Part shown: in pieces, positions 46,505 through 58,712 of the stretch | Numbering within the stretch: the first letter of the stretch is position 1 | Layout: the number at the start of each line of letters is the position of its first letter | NCBI RefSeq assembly: GCF_042477335.2 | Contig: NC_091246.1 | Coordinates: forward strand, 106,793,001-106,857,000 | From: Ovis canadensis | Lineage: Eukaryota > Chordata > Mammalia > Artiodactyla > Bovidae | Direction of reading: 5' to 3' | Length of the DNA: 64,000 nt | Translations under genes and position numbers: made by a program | Notes under the pieces: model-generated | The model's database searches: none | Seen by the model: only the letters and a program-made list of their open reading frames with translations | Told to the model about the DNA's origin: nothing

Positions 46505-47322
46505 TGTAGAGGGTGTGGAGAAAAGGGAACGCTCTTACACTGTTGATGGGAATGTAAATTGATACAGCCAATATGAAAGACAGTATGGAGATTCCTTTAA
46601 AAGCTAGAAATAAAACCACCATATGACCCAGCATTAGCATTCCTAGGCATATACCCTGAGGAAACCAATGTTGAAAAAGACACGTGTATCCCATTGTTCA
46701 TTGCAGCACTATTTACAGTATCTAGAACATGGAAGCAACCTAGATGTTCATCAATAGATAAATGGATAAAGAAGTTGTGGTACATATACACAATGGAATA
46801 TTACTCAGCCATAAAAAGGAATGCACTTGAGTCAGTTCTGATGAGGTGGATGAACCTAGAACCTATTATACAGAGTGAACTGAGTCAGAAAGAGTAAGAT
46901 AAATATCATATTCTAACACACATATACAGAATCTAGAAAAATGGTACTGAATAATTTATTTACAGGGCAGCAATGGAGAAACAGACATAGAGAATAGACT
47001 TATGGACATGGGGAGAGGGGAGGAGAGGGTGAGATGTATGGAGAGAGTAGCATGGAAATCACATTACTAAATGTAAAATAGATAACCAGTAGGAATTTGC
47101 TGTATGGCTCAGGAAACTCAAACAGGGCCTCTGTATCAACCTAGAGGGGTGAGATTGGGAGGGAGATGGGAGGGAGGTTCAAAAGGAAGGGGATATATGT
47201 ACATGTATGGCTGATTCATCTTGAGGTTCAACAGAAAATAACAAAATTCTGTAAAGCAATTATCCTTCAATAAAAACATTTTTTTAAAAAGTTACAAACC
47301 TCTTTTTCAAAAAAAAAAAAAG

Positions 47323-47337
47323 CTAGATGTAATTTCA
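47323..47337. repeat. Target-site duplication of L1, right
   Basis: ctagatgtaatttca, directly after the L1 A-rich tail. Partner of 38571-38585. Confidence 0.8.
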
Positions 47338-47549
47338 AATGACTTATTCTGGACTTTAGAATGTATTGTAGGATTTTAAGCTGGTTCACAATCCCCATCA
47401 TACTTTATATTTATGAAAGAAGGTTATGGGCAGAACAAGTCAGAGGTAAGAAGCAGGGAAAAGATTCCAATGCTTCCTTTCTGGCTTGAAGATGAATAGG
47501 TCATGTGTCAAGAAATGCAAGTGGCTAGTTGATGAACAGAGTAATACTT

Positions 47550-47718
47550 TAGTGACTTTGCCTGCCGACACAAATGGTATGGGTTCAATCCCTGGTCAGG
47601 GAACTAAGATCCCACACACCTCAGGGTGGAAAAAACAAAACATAAAACATAAGCAATATTGTAACAAATTCATTAAAGACTTTAATAATGGTCCACATCC
47701 AAAAAAAAAAAAAAAAAG
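47550..47718 (+). mobile_element. CHR-type SINE with poly(A)
   Basis: 'gggttcaatccctggtcagg' and 'gaactaagatcccacacacc' mark the tRNA-related part. The copy ends in an A-run at 47700-47717. Confidence 0.75.
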
Positions 47719-47993
47719 TTGCCAGTGAGACTTGTGATTGACTCTGATGTGAGTCAGGAAATATTTGTCTAAGGAATCACAAGTTACTTTAGGATAGAGG
47801 TCTGTTAAGTAGATAGGCTGTTGCAAGTTATTTTAGATTACAAGATATTTAAAAGCACCATGTCATAAATGGCCTTTTGGCTCCATTTTAGAGAGTCTTT
47901 TTGCAGTATCAACTCCATTTTTATTTTGCTTCCACAATTTTTTTGTATCTCAGGCCCATTTTTTTTCTGTTGTCTCAGCCTAGCTTTTAGAGT

Positions 47994-48259
47994 GGAGAAG
48001 GCGATGGCACCCCACTCCAGTACCCTTGCCTGGAAAATCCCATGGACAGAGGAGCCTGGTAGGCTGCAGTCCACGGGATCGCTAGGAGTTGGACACGGCT
48101 TCACTTTCACTTTTCACTTTCATGCATTGGAGAAGGAAATGGCAACCCACTCCAGTGTTCTTGCCTGGAGAATCCCGGGGCGGGGGAGCCTGGTGGGCTG
48201 CCATCTATGGGGTCACACAGAGATGGACACGACTGACGTGACTTAGCAGCAGCAGCAGC
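47994..48259 (+). mobile_element. BOV-A2 SINE with exact TSD
   Basis: 266-bp dimer on the sense strand, ending in agcagcagcagc. Duplications of 12 bp, agcttttagagt, at 47982-47993 and 48260-48271. Confidence 0.95.
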
Positions 48260-48271
48260 AGCTTTTAGAGT

Positions 48272-48867
48272 AAGTCAATTCAGTGATGTTCATAAACAAA
48301 TATAGATAGACTTATTCATTTCCCTGGAATTTTGTTATACCAGCAATGATAATCCCCTCTTTTGGGTTAATCCTATGGTTTCCATGTTCTCTGTTCTTGT
48401 ACCCAGTACTGTTGATTGTAGTCATTCAAAACCATGTTGACTGAATTCAACAAAGCTTGAACTAGTTAGCAACCTTTTCTTCATTATTTCCTTTAGAGGC
48501 TAGTTTAAATCATTTTCATATTCCTCAAACTCTTAATGTGTCTTTTACACCCAAATGCAGAGGCTATTTCATTGAAAAGATTTAAGTCATTAATAGTAAG
48601 CTTTGTTGACTTTCTTTTCTAATCTGAAAATATTACCTTATTTTCTCTTATTCACTTTTCCAGTTTTGTCACAAATATCCTGCTCCCATTTTCAAAACTA
48701 ACCCTTTCACCTGTCCTAACAACCCCATTTTGGTTTCAAGCCATTGCACTGCCTTACTTTTACACTCTCTGGATTGTATTTCTCAGTTTCCCTCACAGCC
48801 ACATATAATAGATATCAACAACATGGAAGCATACAAATCTCAACAAGCTAGATTATTTCTCCATAAC
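48272..48867. other. Intergenic sequence
   Basis: No recognised element or gene. Confidence 0.5.
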
Positions 48868-49105
48868 ATTTTTTATAGAGGAGTATTGTTGCTTTAAAAT
48901 GTTGGGTTAGTTTCTGCTGTATAACAAAGTGAATCAGCTGTGTATATACATACATCCCCTCCCTCTTGGACCTCCCTCCCACTCCCCCACCTCACCCATC
49001 TAGGTCATCACAGAGCACTGAGCTGTGCTCCCTACCTTATATAGTAGGTTCCCACTATCTATTTCACATGGTAGTGCACATACATCAATCTCAATCTTCT
49101 GTAGC
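48868..49105 (-). mobile_element. L1 3' UTR fragment
   Basis: Reversed L1 3' end: 'tataacaaagtgaatcagct', 'tgtgctccctaccttatata' and 'tagtaggttcccactatcta'. Confidence 0.75.
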
Positions 49106-49369
49106 ATTATTAAGCACAAGAACATTACAGAAAGAAGATTGTCTGCTTTTCTAAGAATTTAGGCAAGACTGGGAGCTATAGAACTACCTGCCATGCTTCT
49201 CAAATTTCTAGGGAAATAAAAAGAAAGAAAAGTGGCCAAAGCAAAAAATATAATAATTCAGTTTTATTTTTTAAGTCTTTCCACTGTACATTTCTAAAAT
49301 TAACAGAACTATTTCTATAATTCCCAGGGTATGACAGGAATTGCAAAATTATTTACTGCAACCCTGGAA

Positions 49370-49580
49370 TTGGCTTCCCAGGTAGCTCAATAGTAAAGAA
49401 TCTGTCTGCCAAGCAGGAGACATGGGTTCAATCCCTGGATCAGAAAGATACCATGGAGAAGGAAATGGCATCCACTCCAATATTCTCACCTGGGAAATCA
49501 CATGGACAGAAAACCCTGGTGGGCTAGAGTCTTTGGGGTTGCAAAATGTGTCAGATATGATTTAGCAATGAAATAACAAC
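49370..49580 (+). mobile_element. Bov-tA SINE
   Basis: Head 'ggcttcccaggtagctcaat', box-B-like 'gggttcaatccctgg', and diverged body to 'gatttagcaatgaaataaca'. Confidence 0.85.
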
Positions 49581-49589
49581 CCTGAAATT

Positions 49590-49735
49590 GATGAAGAAAA
49601 AGAAAGGTGTGGTAATAATAGTAGAAGTAGGAAAAAGAGGGCGAAGGGAAAAAAGAGAATGTAGGGGAGGAGGAGGAAAAACAAGGGGAAGGAGGAGGAG
49701 AAGGAAGAGATTAAAAAGTAGATAGAAAGTAAAGG
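49590..49735. repeat. Polypurine (GA-rich) tract
   Basis: About 145 bp that are over 85% purine by eye, with blocks such as 'ggggaggaggaggaaaaaca' and 'aaggaggaggagaaggaaga'. Confidence 0.8.
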
Positions 49736-50213
49736 TTCTTTTGTTTGTTTTCTTGGCATGCTTCCAAAGGTAAGTTCAGAGGACAAATAAGAGAGCAACA
49801 GTCAACTCTATGCTCTAGCTAACCATTATATAGATTCAGAATCATTATCCAGGTGCTGCCAAAATCTTGGCTTCTAGTTCTAATCAACAAGCTTGTGTAT
49901 ATTGGAAACAAAACTTGAGCATTCTGAAGGTGTCTGTTACCTCTTCCCTATAATCACTTGTTTCTTAGGATAGAAATAGAGCATTTTTATGGTCAAACAC
50001 TTAATGGAATTCTGCACCAAACACTATTAGAATTATACAAATAGAGAAGGCATAGTGTCCATTCTATGGACTAGGTGGTGAGTATAAGATTGAACTGACA
50101 GCTGTGGTCCATTCCCTGGAGACAGAGATAAAAATTAAACACTAAATCAATGATTTCTTATTTTGAAAAGTGCTAAGAAGAAAAGCATAATTTTCTAATG
50201 TCTATGTAATCTA
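49736..50213. other. Intergenic sequence
   Basis: No recognised element. Its last 10 bp are the left BovB duplication. Confidence 0.5.
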
Positions 50214-51554
50214 TGGAAAATTCTTAAAGAGACGGGAATACAAGATCACCTGACCTGCCTCCTGAGAAATCTGTATGCAGGTCAAGAAACAACAGTTAGA
50301 ACTGGACATGGAACAACAAACTGGTTCCAAATCGGGAAAGAAGTACCTCAATGCTGTATACTGTCACCCTGCTTTTTTAACTTATATTCAGAGTACATCT
50401 GGAGAAGGCAATGGCACTCCACTCCAGTACTCTTGCCTGGAAAATCCCATGGATGGAGGAGCCTGGTAAGCTGCAGTCCATGAAGTCAATAAGAGTTGGA
50501 GATGACTGAGCGACTTCACTTTCACTTTTCACTTTCATGCATTGGAGAAGGAAATGGCAACCCACTCCAGTGTTGTTGCCTGGAGAATCCCAGGGACAGA
50601 GGAGCCTGGTAGGAGGCCGTCTATGGGGTTGCACAGAGTAGGACATGACTGAAGTGATTTAGCAGCAGTAGCAGCAGCAGCAGAGTACATCACGAGAAAT
50701 GCTGGGCTGGAGGAAGCACAACCTGAAATCAAGATTGCCGGGAGAAATATCAATAACCTCAGATATGCATACGACATGACACTTATGGCAGAAAGTGAAG
50801 AAGAACTAAAGAGCCTCTTGATGAAAGTGAAAGAGGAGAGTGAAAAGTTGGCTTAAAACTCAACATTCAGAAAACGAAGATCATGGCATTCTGTCCTATC
50901 ACTTCAAGGCAAATAGATGGGGAAACAATGGAAGCAGTGACAGACTTTATTATGGGGGGTTCCAAAATCACTGCAGATGGTGACTTCAGCCATGAAATTA
51001 AAAGACACTCGCTCCTTGGAAGAAAAGCTATGACCAACCTAGGCAGCATATTAAAAAAAAAAAAAGGGAGAGAGAGAGACATTACTTTGCCAACAAAGGT
51101 CTGTCTAGTCAAAGCTATGGTTTTTCCAGCAGTCATGTATGGATGTGAGAGTTGGACTATAAAGAAAGCTGAGCACTGAAGAAATGATGTTTTTGAACTG
51201 TGGTGTTGGAGAAGACTCTTGAGATTCCCTTGGACTGAAAGGAGATCCAAATAGTCAATCCTAAAGGAAATCATTCCTGAATATTCATTGGAAGGACCAA
51301 TGCTGCAGCTGATGCTCCAGTACTTTGGCCACCTGATGCAAAGAACTGACTCATGGGAAAAGACACTGATGCTGAGAAAGATTGAAGGCTGGAGGAGAAG
51401 GGGATGACAAAGGATGAGATGGTTGGATGGCATCACTGACTTGATGAACATGAGTTTGAGTAAATATGGGAATTGGTTTTGGACAAGGAGGCCTGGTGTG
51501 CTACAGTCCATGGGGTCACAGAGTCAGACACGACTGAGCGACTGAACTGAACTG
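50214..51554 (+). mobile_element. BovB LINE with nested BOV-A2, TSD
   Basis: 5'-truncated sense copy flanked by 10-bp duplications, atgtaatcta, at 50204-50213 and 51555-51564. About 1.06 kb without the nested SINE. RT frames are broken: an A-run insertion at 51051-51066 and a change in the YADD box, which reads YAYD ('agatatgcatacgacatgac'). Confidence 0.92.
50400..50680 (+). mobile_element. BOV-A2 SINE nested in BovB, exact TSD
   Basis: 281-bp dimer flanked by 11-bp duplications, cagagtacatc, at 50389-50399 and 50681-50691, both inside the BovB RT sequence. Confidence 0.95.
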
Positions 51555-51564
51555 ATGTAATCTA

Positions 51565-52855
51565 CAAAACTGTGATTCCCTGCAATGTTAAAGACTCTTG
51601 CCTATCATCTTCCTCTTTTTACAATCAAGCACCTCCATAGAACATATGTGTTGTATATATTTACTGTGATAGAAAAAAAATATGACTTACTAGCAGGTTT
51701 CTTGTATTTGCTGATAAATATTAAAGGATCCTGAAACGGACAGATAGATAGATAATAGATCAAAAATGTGTGAGGTGGATAACTTACTGCTCAGTATAAC
51801 TTAGCTCACAGGAGAAAAGATTATGGTGGGGCAGGGGGGAGGGAAATGGTAGAGCATTTAGAGAACTCACAGTAGTACAGTTGACATGGAATTAGAACTA
51901 GATTGTGACTGTGGAAAGAAAAAGATAAATCTTGAGGATATCTGCAGAAAGAATGAGTCAGACATGATGATGGGGTGAAAGGCAAGAATAAAGATGTAAG
52001 AGATGGAGCTGCTACCACTAACAGTCTAGAAAATCATGCCCTTGGAGAAAAGGCTTCAGGCTTACAATGATACAGTCTCTAGCACTGTTGTTGTCTACTA
52101 GAAAGATAGGTTTGATGGCATTTGCATTGGAATGTGTGTGTAAGACATTCTGGGGCTGAAAGGAAAAGCGAACATGGGAATCACTCAACTGTCCATGAAT
52201 ACCAACCAGCTCGACCACCATTCATTTCCTTTTAACCTCCAAATAACAACTTGTTCTATTTTCCCATGTGTCTAAGGACAAGAATTCCCTAGCTTTCCAA
52301 AACCAAACAAATTTCAAGTGTCCTGTTGGCAAACTCCCACTGAGAATAATAAAAGTATTCAGAAATTTTGAGGAAACTCCCTTCTTTGCTGCCAAACTCT
52401 CCCCTCCTCCCCGCAAAAACAAAACAAAACACATACAGCTCCTGAAATGATTTCAACATGATGCATTGAATCTACAACCAAAAAGCATGAACTCTAACAT
52501 ATTGGCATTCCAAGCAAATTTGTCTTCTCAGGAACATTTTTTGAAAAATATTAACATATTGTGAGAAGTGAGAGCACCCACCCATTTATTTTGTCTGCAA
52601 AATAAATGATTCAACCATTCCTCAAGCATTCTCACAAAGGAAATGCAGGCTTATCACATTAAATAAGAACACATGAAGAGACTTCAATGTGTTAGAATTC
52701 CAGACACATTCAGGTATAGTGATATCATGGGCTACCCTTTCATATTTATTCCAAGATTGGCTTTGAGGCTATTTGTTTTGAAATCCTATAAACATTAGTG
52801 CTCTGAAATTATACTGGGAAAAGGCTTTCTTATTCCATATCACATTTAATCCTAG
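51565..52855. other. Intergenic sequence
   Basis: No recognised transposon apart from a short gata run near 51743. No gene supported. Confidence 0.5.
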
Positions 52856-53064
52856 AATTTTGTTGTTGTTTTAGTTGCTAAGTCATGTCCAAATCTTGGT
52901 TACCCCATGGACTGTGGCCCACCAGGCTCCTCTGTCCATGGGATTTCCCAGGCAAGAATACTGGAGTGGGTGGCCATTTCCTCCCCCAAGGGATCTTCCC
53001 GACCCAGGGATCAAACTCCTTCATTCCAGGCTGATTCTCTACCACTGAGCCACCAGGGAGGCCC
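52856..53064 (-). mobile_element. Bov-tA SINE with TSD
   Basis: Complete reversed copy. 9-bp duplications, taatcctag, at 52847-52855 and 53065-53073. Confidence 0.9.
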
Positions 53065-53090
53065 TAATCCTAGTATACTAGCATTAAATA

Positions 53091-53165
53091 TTTGATTGGC
53101 CAAAAAATTCATTCAAGTTTTTCATATGTATGGAAAAACCAAAGTGAACTTTTTAGCCAACCCAA
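53091..53165. mobile_element. Mariner-type MITE, 75 bp, flanked by TA
   Basis: The ends 'tttgattggccaaaaaattc' and 'gaactttttagccaaccca' are imperfect inverted repeats, and TA lies at 53089-53090 and 53166-53167. The length and ends fit the short mariner-derived palindromes of ruminant genomes. No transposase is present. Confidence 0.8.
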
Positions 53166-53444
53166 TACATAGATATTTAACTCAATTAGGGCCTTTGAAA
53201 TTATGTATTCTAATTTTGTTGATTTGTGTGTTGTCAGTGATTTTTGAATACAGGCTTCTTTGGAAATCTGACATTATCTCTGAACTCTCTGCTTAGAAAA
53301 CTGCATGTGTTCCACATGTCCTGCAGAAGTTCAGACTTGTAAAGAACCCAAAAACTCTTCATGAATGACGCAACTTCCAGGGTGGGAAGGGAGGGCTTCC
53401 TGGATCCCAGGTGAGACATATGTGATTTGGCCCAAGCACCTTAC

Positions 53445-53545
53445 CTATCAAGGAAGAATGAAACCCAGAGAAGTTCAGTGACAAAAGTCATACAACGAAT
53501 GCGTGGGGGAACCATCCCAAGTGGAAGTGGAACTTCCTAACTAAT
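53445..53545 (-). mobile_element. Possible MIR remnant
   Basis: 'gaaacccagagaagttcagt' followed by 'gacaaaagtcatacaacgaa' resembles the reversed MIR core. Short and diverged. Confidence 0.45.
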
Positions 53546-53825
53546 TCTTACCCCTACACATTCCTACCTACTGGGAATTTAAATTACCACAAACAATCAC
53601 AGTTTGGGACGTCTATCTCTGCCTCTCCTCTCCAAGACTGGAGTGTCACCGTCAAGAGAGAGTGAGGTCAGAGGTTGGAGAGACTTGGTTTTGCTCCTGA
53701 TGGATGAGTTGATTATTGCATGACTGGTCGTAAATGTTTTGTCCACATCAATTTATCTGCAAAGTAAAAACAATTACTTCTGGCCAATTCAACCACTTTG
53801 GACTAATGCAAGAATCAGCGCGATA

Positions 53826-53935
53826 ATATCTATAGCATATTGTTGTACCCCTGAAACTAATGCAACACTGTAAATCCAGCATACGTCAATAAAATAAATA
53901 AACAGTAAAAATAAATATAAACGATTTTTGAATGT
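53826..53935 (+). mobile_element. L1 3' end fragment
   Basis: 'gttgtacccctgaaactaat', 'caacactgtaaatccagcat' and 'cgtcaataaaataaata' match the very end of cetartiodactyl L1 with its A-rich tail. Confidence 0.75.
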
Positions 53936-54237
53936 TTTCTATGGTGGTAAAAGTTGCATGATGTAAAACATACTATTTTGACCATATTTATGTTTATTTC
54001 AGTGATACTGTTGTGCAGCTTTCACCATCATCCATCTCCCGAATTTTTCACCTTCCTGAACTGAAACTCTGTCCCTATTAAACACCAACTCCTTATTCTG
54101 TCTCCCCATCACCCCATCCTGCCCTCAGCCCCTGTCATCTATCAGTGTACTTTCTGACTCCATGAATTTGATTAATCTGGATACTTCATATACGTGGAAC
54201 CAAACAATATTTTTCAGTATCTACTGTATATACTATG
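53936..54237. other. Intergenic sequence
   Basis: No confident assignment. Confidence 0.4.
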
Positions 54238-54462
54238 ACCACCTGATGTAAACAGCAGACTCATTGAAATAAACTCTGATTCTGGGAAAGATCAATGGCA
54301 AAAGAAGAAGTGGGCAACAGAGGATGAGCTGGTTCAATGATATCACTGACTCAGTGGACACGAGCTTGAACAAACTCCAGGAGATAGTGAAGGAAAGGGA
54401 AGCCTGGTGTGCCACAGTTCATGGGATCTGGAAGAGTTGGACACAACTTAGTGACTGAACAG
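54238..54462 (+). mobile_element. Old BovB 3' fragment
   Basis: 'ctgattctgggaaagatcaa', 'gaggatgagctggttcaatg' and 'acacaacttagtgactgaac'. More diverged than neighbouring copies. Confidence 0.75.
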
Positions 54463-55267
54463 TCACAACTGTATATTAGAATGTATTTTTATAGTTAATA
54501 TATGTCCTAAAAATCATATAATTAAAAAATATCAATAACATATAATCAAAAGCATATAACTTCAGAGGGAAACGTCCTGGAATAACAACAACAACAACCA
54601 GTATAATCATCTGTGTTTTCCAGAGTCTTACAACATAGCATTTCAACTGGGAAGTAACAAGTTTGGTACAAAGAAGTTTACCCTGATTCTTATGTTCACT
54701 GGAAAGATGAGTGGCACATTAAACTGGTTGCTCCTTGAAGTCTCAGCTGTGTCCTGGTCCTCATATGAAAGTTGTCTCTGCTATTGGACCCCCACCCTCC
54801 TCCTTAGGGTCTAGAATCTTAGAGGTAAGCATCTGAAACCCAGATGCTTTAAACCTGTTGCTGCTGCTTCCTACTTACAACACCTCCCACCAAATTGTTC
54901 AACACCATTCCGCGATGGGGTGGGATTGGCACTATTTTTACTGAGATCCCAACAACGTGGCCCACTGTCACTTACCCCGCTCTGGATTCACCCCATTGAA
55001 GAGCAGACCACACATATATAATTTATCTCAAGCAATACTATGTAGCATTCCTAATGCCCCACAGAGATTTTTATATTTCTGGTAACTGGTGCATACTCGG
55101 TCTCAAATAAATGCTGATGGAAATGCATTTTGAAGAACTCTGACTCTGCAATATTATTATTATTTCAGTCTAAGAGTGTAGTCCCTGAACTATGTTGCCA
55201 GTTAAGACATTGAGTCTCGATCTTACTGGTGAAATAACACAAAAATGCCAGACCTCAAAATAGATTT
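54463..55267. other. Intergenic sequence
   Basis: No recognised gene or element. Confidence 0.5.
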
Positions 55268-55913
55268 ATCTAATAGATGGGGAAACAGTGGAAACAATGT
55301 CAGATTTTATTTTTTGGCGCTCCAAAATCACTGCAGATAGTGACTGCAGCCATGAAATTAAAAGACACATACTCCTTGGAAGGAAAGTTGTGACCAACCT
55401 AGATAGCATATTCAAAAGCAGAGACATTACTTTGCCAACAAACGTCCATCTAGTCAAGGCTATAGTTTTTCCTGTGCTCATGTATGGATGTGAGAGTTGG
55501 ACTGTGAAGAAAGCTGAGCACCGAAGAATTGATACTTTTGAACTGTGATGTTGGAGAAGACTCTTGAGAGTCCCTTGGACTGCAAGGAGATCCAACCAGT
55601 CCATTCTAAAGGAGATCAGCCCTGGGATTTCTTTGGAAGGAATGATGCTAAAGCTGAAACTCCAGTACTTTGGCCACCTCATGCGAAGAGTTGACTCATT
55701 GGGAAAAACTCTGATGCAGGGGGGGATTGGGGGCAGGAGGAAAAGGGGATGACAGAGGATGAGATGGCTGGATGGCATCACCGACTTGATGGACATGAGT
55801 CTGAGTGAACTCCAGGAGTTGGTGATGGACAGGGAGGCCTGGCGTGCTGCGATTCATGGGGTCACAAAGAGTCGGACACGACTGAGTGACTGAACTGAAT
55901 TGAACTGAACTGA
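55268..55913 (+). mobile_element. BovB LINE 3' part
   Basis: Sense copy from 'aatagatggggaaacagtgg' to the ctgaattgaactgaactga tail. Frames at 55288-55548 and 55564-55752 preserve RT C-terminal text (VLMYGCESWTVKKAEHRRID), split by a TGA at 55546-55548. Confidence 0.9.
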
Positions 55914-56449
55914 AAATGACATTTAAATGTGTCTGCTTATAAAAATATTTGTTCATCTCTTAAATTTCAATTTCTGAGAAATTTCCTTCAGAAACTGTGA
56001 TGAATACATATAATTATTTAAATTGTGAACTTGGCTTCATGCTAATAAATACAGTAATAGATATTTTTACTCTGTATTGTGGACCTTTTGGACAAACTGG
56101 AAAAACAGTGGATATTTCACAATGAAAGTCATTGAATAAACTTAAGAAAGACAAAGGGAAAGTCATTTGCAAAGGGATTTAAAGATAATATTCACATTTA
56201 GAAGTTCCTTTCAAGTTTCTTAATTGAGGTGATCTGACTTAAGCCGGGGAAAAATCTAGAAAGCTTTTTACTACTCCAATTTATTTCTCCAGGGTATTAT
56301 TAAATGTTTTACCCATTTATGGAAAAAATATAAACAGAAATAGGTATTAGATACTGCTGTACACAAAAAAAGACAGTGCTAGAAAGGCAAGAAATGCAAA
56401 CCACACTTGCAGGCAATTTGAAGTCACATGGGAAATAGAAATATACAAT
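55914..56449. other. Intergenic sequence
   Basis: No recognised gene or element. Confidence 0.5.
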
Positions 56450-56670
56450 TTGTTGTTGTTGCCATTGCTGTTGTTTAAGTCATATTCCACTCTTTTGTGA
56501 CCCCATGGACTGTAGCCCGCCAGGCTCCTCTGTCCATGGTATTCTCCAGGCAAGAATATTGGAGTGGGTTGCCATTTCCATCTCCAGGGGAATTTTCCTG
56601 ACCCAGAGATTGAACCTATATATCCTGCATTGGTAGGCAGATTCTCTTCCACTGAGCCACCAGGGAAATT
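56450..56670 (-). mobile_element. Bov-tA SINE
   Basis: Reversed full copy with a ttgttgttgttgcc tail at the left and the head 'ccactgagccaccagggaaa' (reversed) at the right. Confidence 0.9.
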
Positions 56671-57335
56671 AAAATATCCTGACCATAAAAAGAGGAGCCT
56701 AGGATGTGGATGGTGAATGGTGGAGAAGGGGACAAAGCAGCCATTCTTTGGAAGGTAACCTCTTTTTTGTGCCATTTTATTCACTAGTTTTCAACTTCAA
56801 ACTGCACTGCAAAATTATGTTTTACCATAGAAACCACGTTGACAGCAACAAAATTTTGTATTTAAAGGACAGAAATGGTGCATGCATAGAACATACTCAC
56901 AAGTCACCCCCTGCCCCTCAGTGTATGTAAACAAAGAGCAATTCTGAATTCACCTAAACATTGTTCTATCTAATATTCTATATAATATTCTCAGACTCTG
57001 CACTGTTGTGTCGTCTCTTGATGAGTATGTCTTTGCCTAAAAACATAATGTGAGAATATTCCTTTTCGTAGTATACATCTTTACCACACTTGAGGGGAAA
57101 ATTGTACTAAAAATCAAAGGACTTACTCACAAAGAGATAAACTTTTTAAGCAATGTCTGACAGAAAGTTATAAAGCAACAACTGTAAGGAGGAAGCTCTG
57201 TAACCTTTTTGTCTCCTAGGGTGTAAGGCTTTGTTCCCAGCCTGTAGAATGAGTGAAGTGCATGAATACAAAGACTGGGGGTAAGCAGGACTGATCTGTT
57301 GTCACTAGCAGTTTATTGAAGAGAAGAAGGGTTCT
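56671..57335. other. Intergenic sequence
   Basis: No recognised gene or element. Confidence 0.5.
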
Positions 57336-57347
57336 GAAACAGGACTT

Positions 57348-57598
57348 CAGGACTTCTCTGGTGGTCCAGTGGCTGATTCTAAGCTGTTACTGCAAGGAGT
57401 CCAGGTTCGATCCCTGATCAGGGAACTGGATTCCACAGGCCGAAACTAAGAATTCAAATGCTGCAACTAAAAGATCTCACATACCGCAATGAAGATCAAA
57501 GATCCTGAGTGCCGCAACTAAGACCTGGCGCAGCCAAATAAATAAATATTATTTTAAAAATAAATAAATGTCAATTAAAAATAAATAAATTTTAAAAA
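57348..57598 (+). mobile_element. CHR SINE, full length, exact TSD
   Basis: Head 'ggacttctctggtggtccag', box B 'ggttcgatccctgatcaggg', the CHR tail 'ctggcgcagccaaataaata' and an A/T-rich end. Perfect 12-bp duplications, gaaacaggactt, at 57336-57347 and 57599-57610. Confidence 0.92.
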
Positions 57599-57610
57599 GA
57601 AACAGGACTT

Positions 57611-58109
57611 GCATTTCCTTTTTCCAGAGGAGAAGCTGAGACTTGAAGATGAGAGAACTGGGCATGGAATTCTCTGGGCTCCTGGTGAAAGGCAGGCCCA
57701 CAGAGCTTCAGGGATGTACACAGAGATGCATGAAAGAATATTCACCATATGTCAGTGTTAGTGCCAGGGAAAGGGTTTTTGTTTTATTTTTACTTCCTGC
57801 TTATGTGTATCTACAGTGGTAATTTTTAAATAGTAAACTATATTACTCTTGTAATGAAAAAATCATAACCTTATTTCATTTGGAAATAGAATTTAAACAG
57901 AAAAAAAAATTGACTCATCCAAAAGTTTAAAAACCTAAATTCTTGGTTCATCTCAAAGACATTCAGAAACCCGGGGACTTTCTTAAACCATTCAAAATGA
58001 TTCTTGAGCTCAGGCAGCTGCAGGGCAGCAGCGGCCAAAGGTTTACCCTGTGGGTTGTCAGATCGTAATACATCTGTTGAATTCTCTTAGCCAAGTCTCA
58101 TAATGATAG
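57611..58109. other. Intergenic sequence
   Basis: No recognised gene or element. Confidence 0.5.
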
Positions 58110-58275
58110 TCATGGCTGGCACTTAGAAAAGCCTATGTTCAAAGCACTGTGCTGACTACTGTATTTGTATCATCACATTTAATACTCAGAGGAATCCTTT
58201 TAAGTATTACTGTCTTTATTTCAAAAATTAAGAAAAGAAGACACAGAAAAGTTAAGTAAATGGTTATAGATCAAA
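58110..58275 (-). mobile_element. MIR SINE
   Basis: Reversed MIR: 'tcaaagcactgtgctgacta', 'catcacatttaatactcaga', then 'gacacagaaaagttaagtaa'. Confidence 0.7.
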
Positions 58276-58287
58276 TACCAGGCAATG

Positions 58288-58507
58288 GTGGTGTGTGCAT
58301 CCTCACTCAGCTGTGTTCAACTCTGCAACCCCATGGACTGTAGCCAGCCAGGCCCCTTTGTCCATGAGATTTTCCAGGCAAAAATACTGGAGCGAGGTGC
58401 CATTTCCTGTTCTGGAGGATTTTCCTGACACAGGGATCAAACTCGTGTCTCTTGCATCTCCTGCACTGGCAGGCAGATTCTTTGCCATTGCGCCACCTGG
58501 GAAATCT
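58288..58507 (-). mobile_element. Bov-tA SINE
   Basis: Reversed copy, next to the MIR, with 'ccatggactgtagccagcca' and the head 'gcgccacctgggaaatc' (reversed). Confidence 0.88.
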
Positions 58508-58584
58508 ACTCCTTAGCTCTTAGAGCCATCAAATATAATATGATATATATTTTATTTGTTTCTCATGGGTATTATATGTCTCTT

Positions 58585-58712
58585 CCACTCTAATGAAATT
58601 TCCATGATGATGGGGATTTGTAATCATTCTTTCTTATCACATTTCCATTTCTGAGAGCAGTACCTGGCATGGAGTTGACATGTCCTAGTTGTTGAATTCA
58701 TAAAAGGATACT
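58585..58712 (+). mobile_element. Possible L2 3' fragment
   Basis: 'actctaatgaaatttccatg' near 58587, 'gagcagtacctggcatggag' and 'tagttgttgaattcataaaa' follow the order of the L2 3' end, with heavy divergence. Confidence 0.5.

Larger units (their letters stand above)
38586..47322 (+). mobile_element. Near full-length bovine-type L1 LINE, inactive
   Basis: About 8.7 kb, starting with 'gggggagaacaagatggcgg' (the L1 5' end) and closing with an A-rich tail after 47270. The flanking 15-bp repeats support a single full-length insertion. Layout: 5' UTR to about 41934 (with SINE inserts and a tandem duplication), ORF1 remnant, ORF2 remnant, and a ~770-bp 3' UTR. Many stops and frameshifts in both ORFs mean it cannot move on its own. 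The two mismatches between the flanking repeats also point to a fairly old insertion. Confidence 0.9.
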
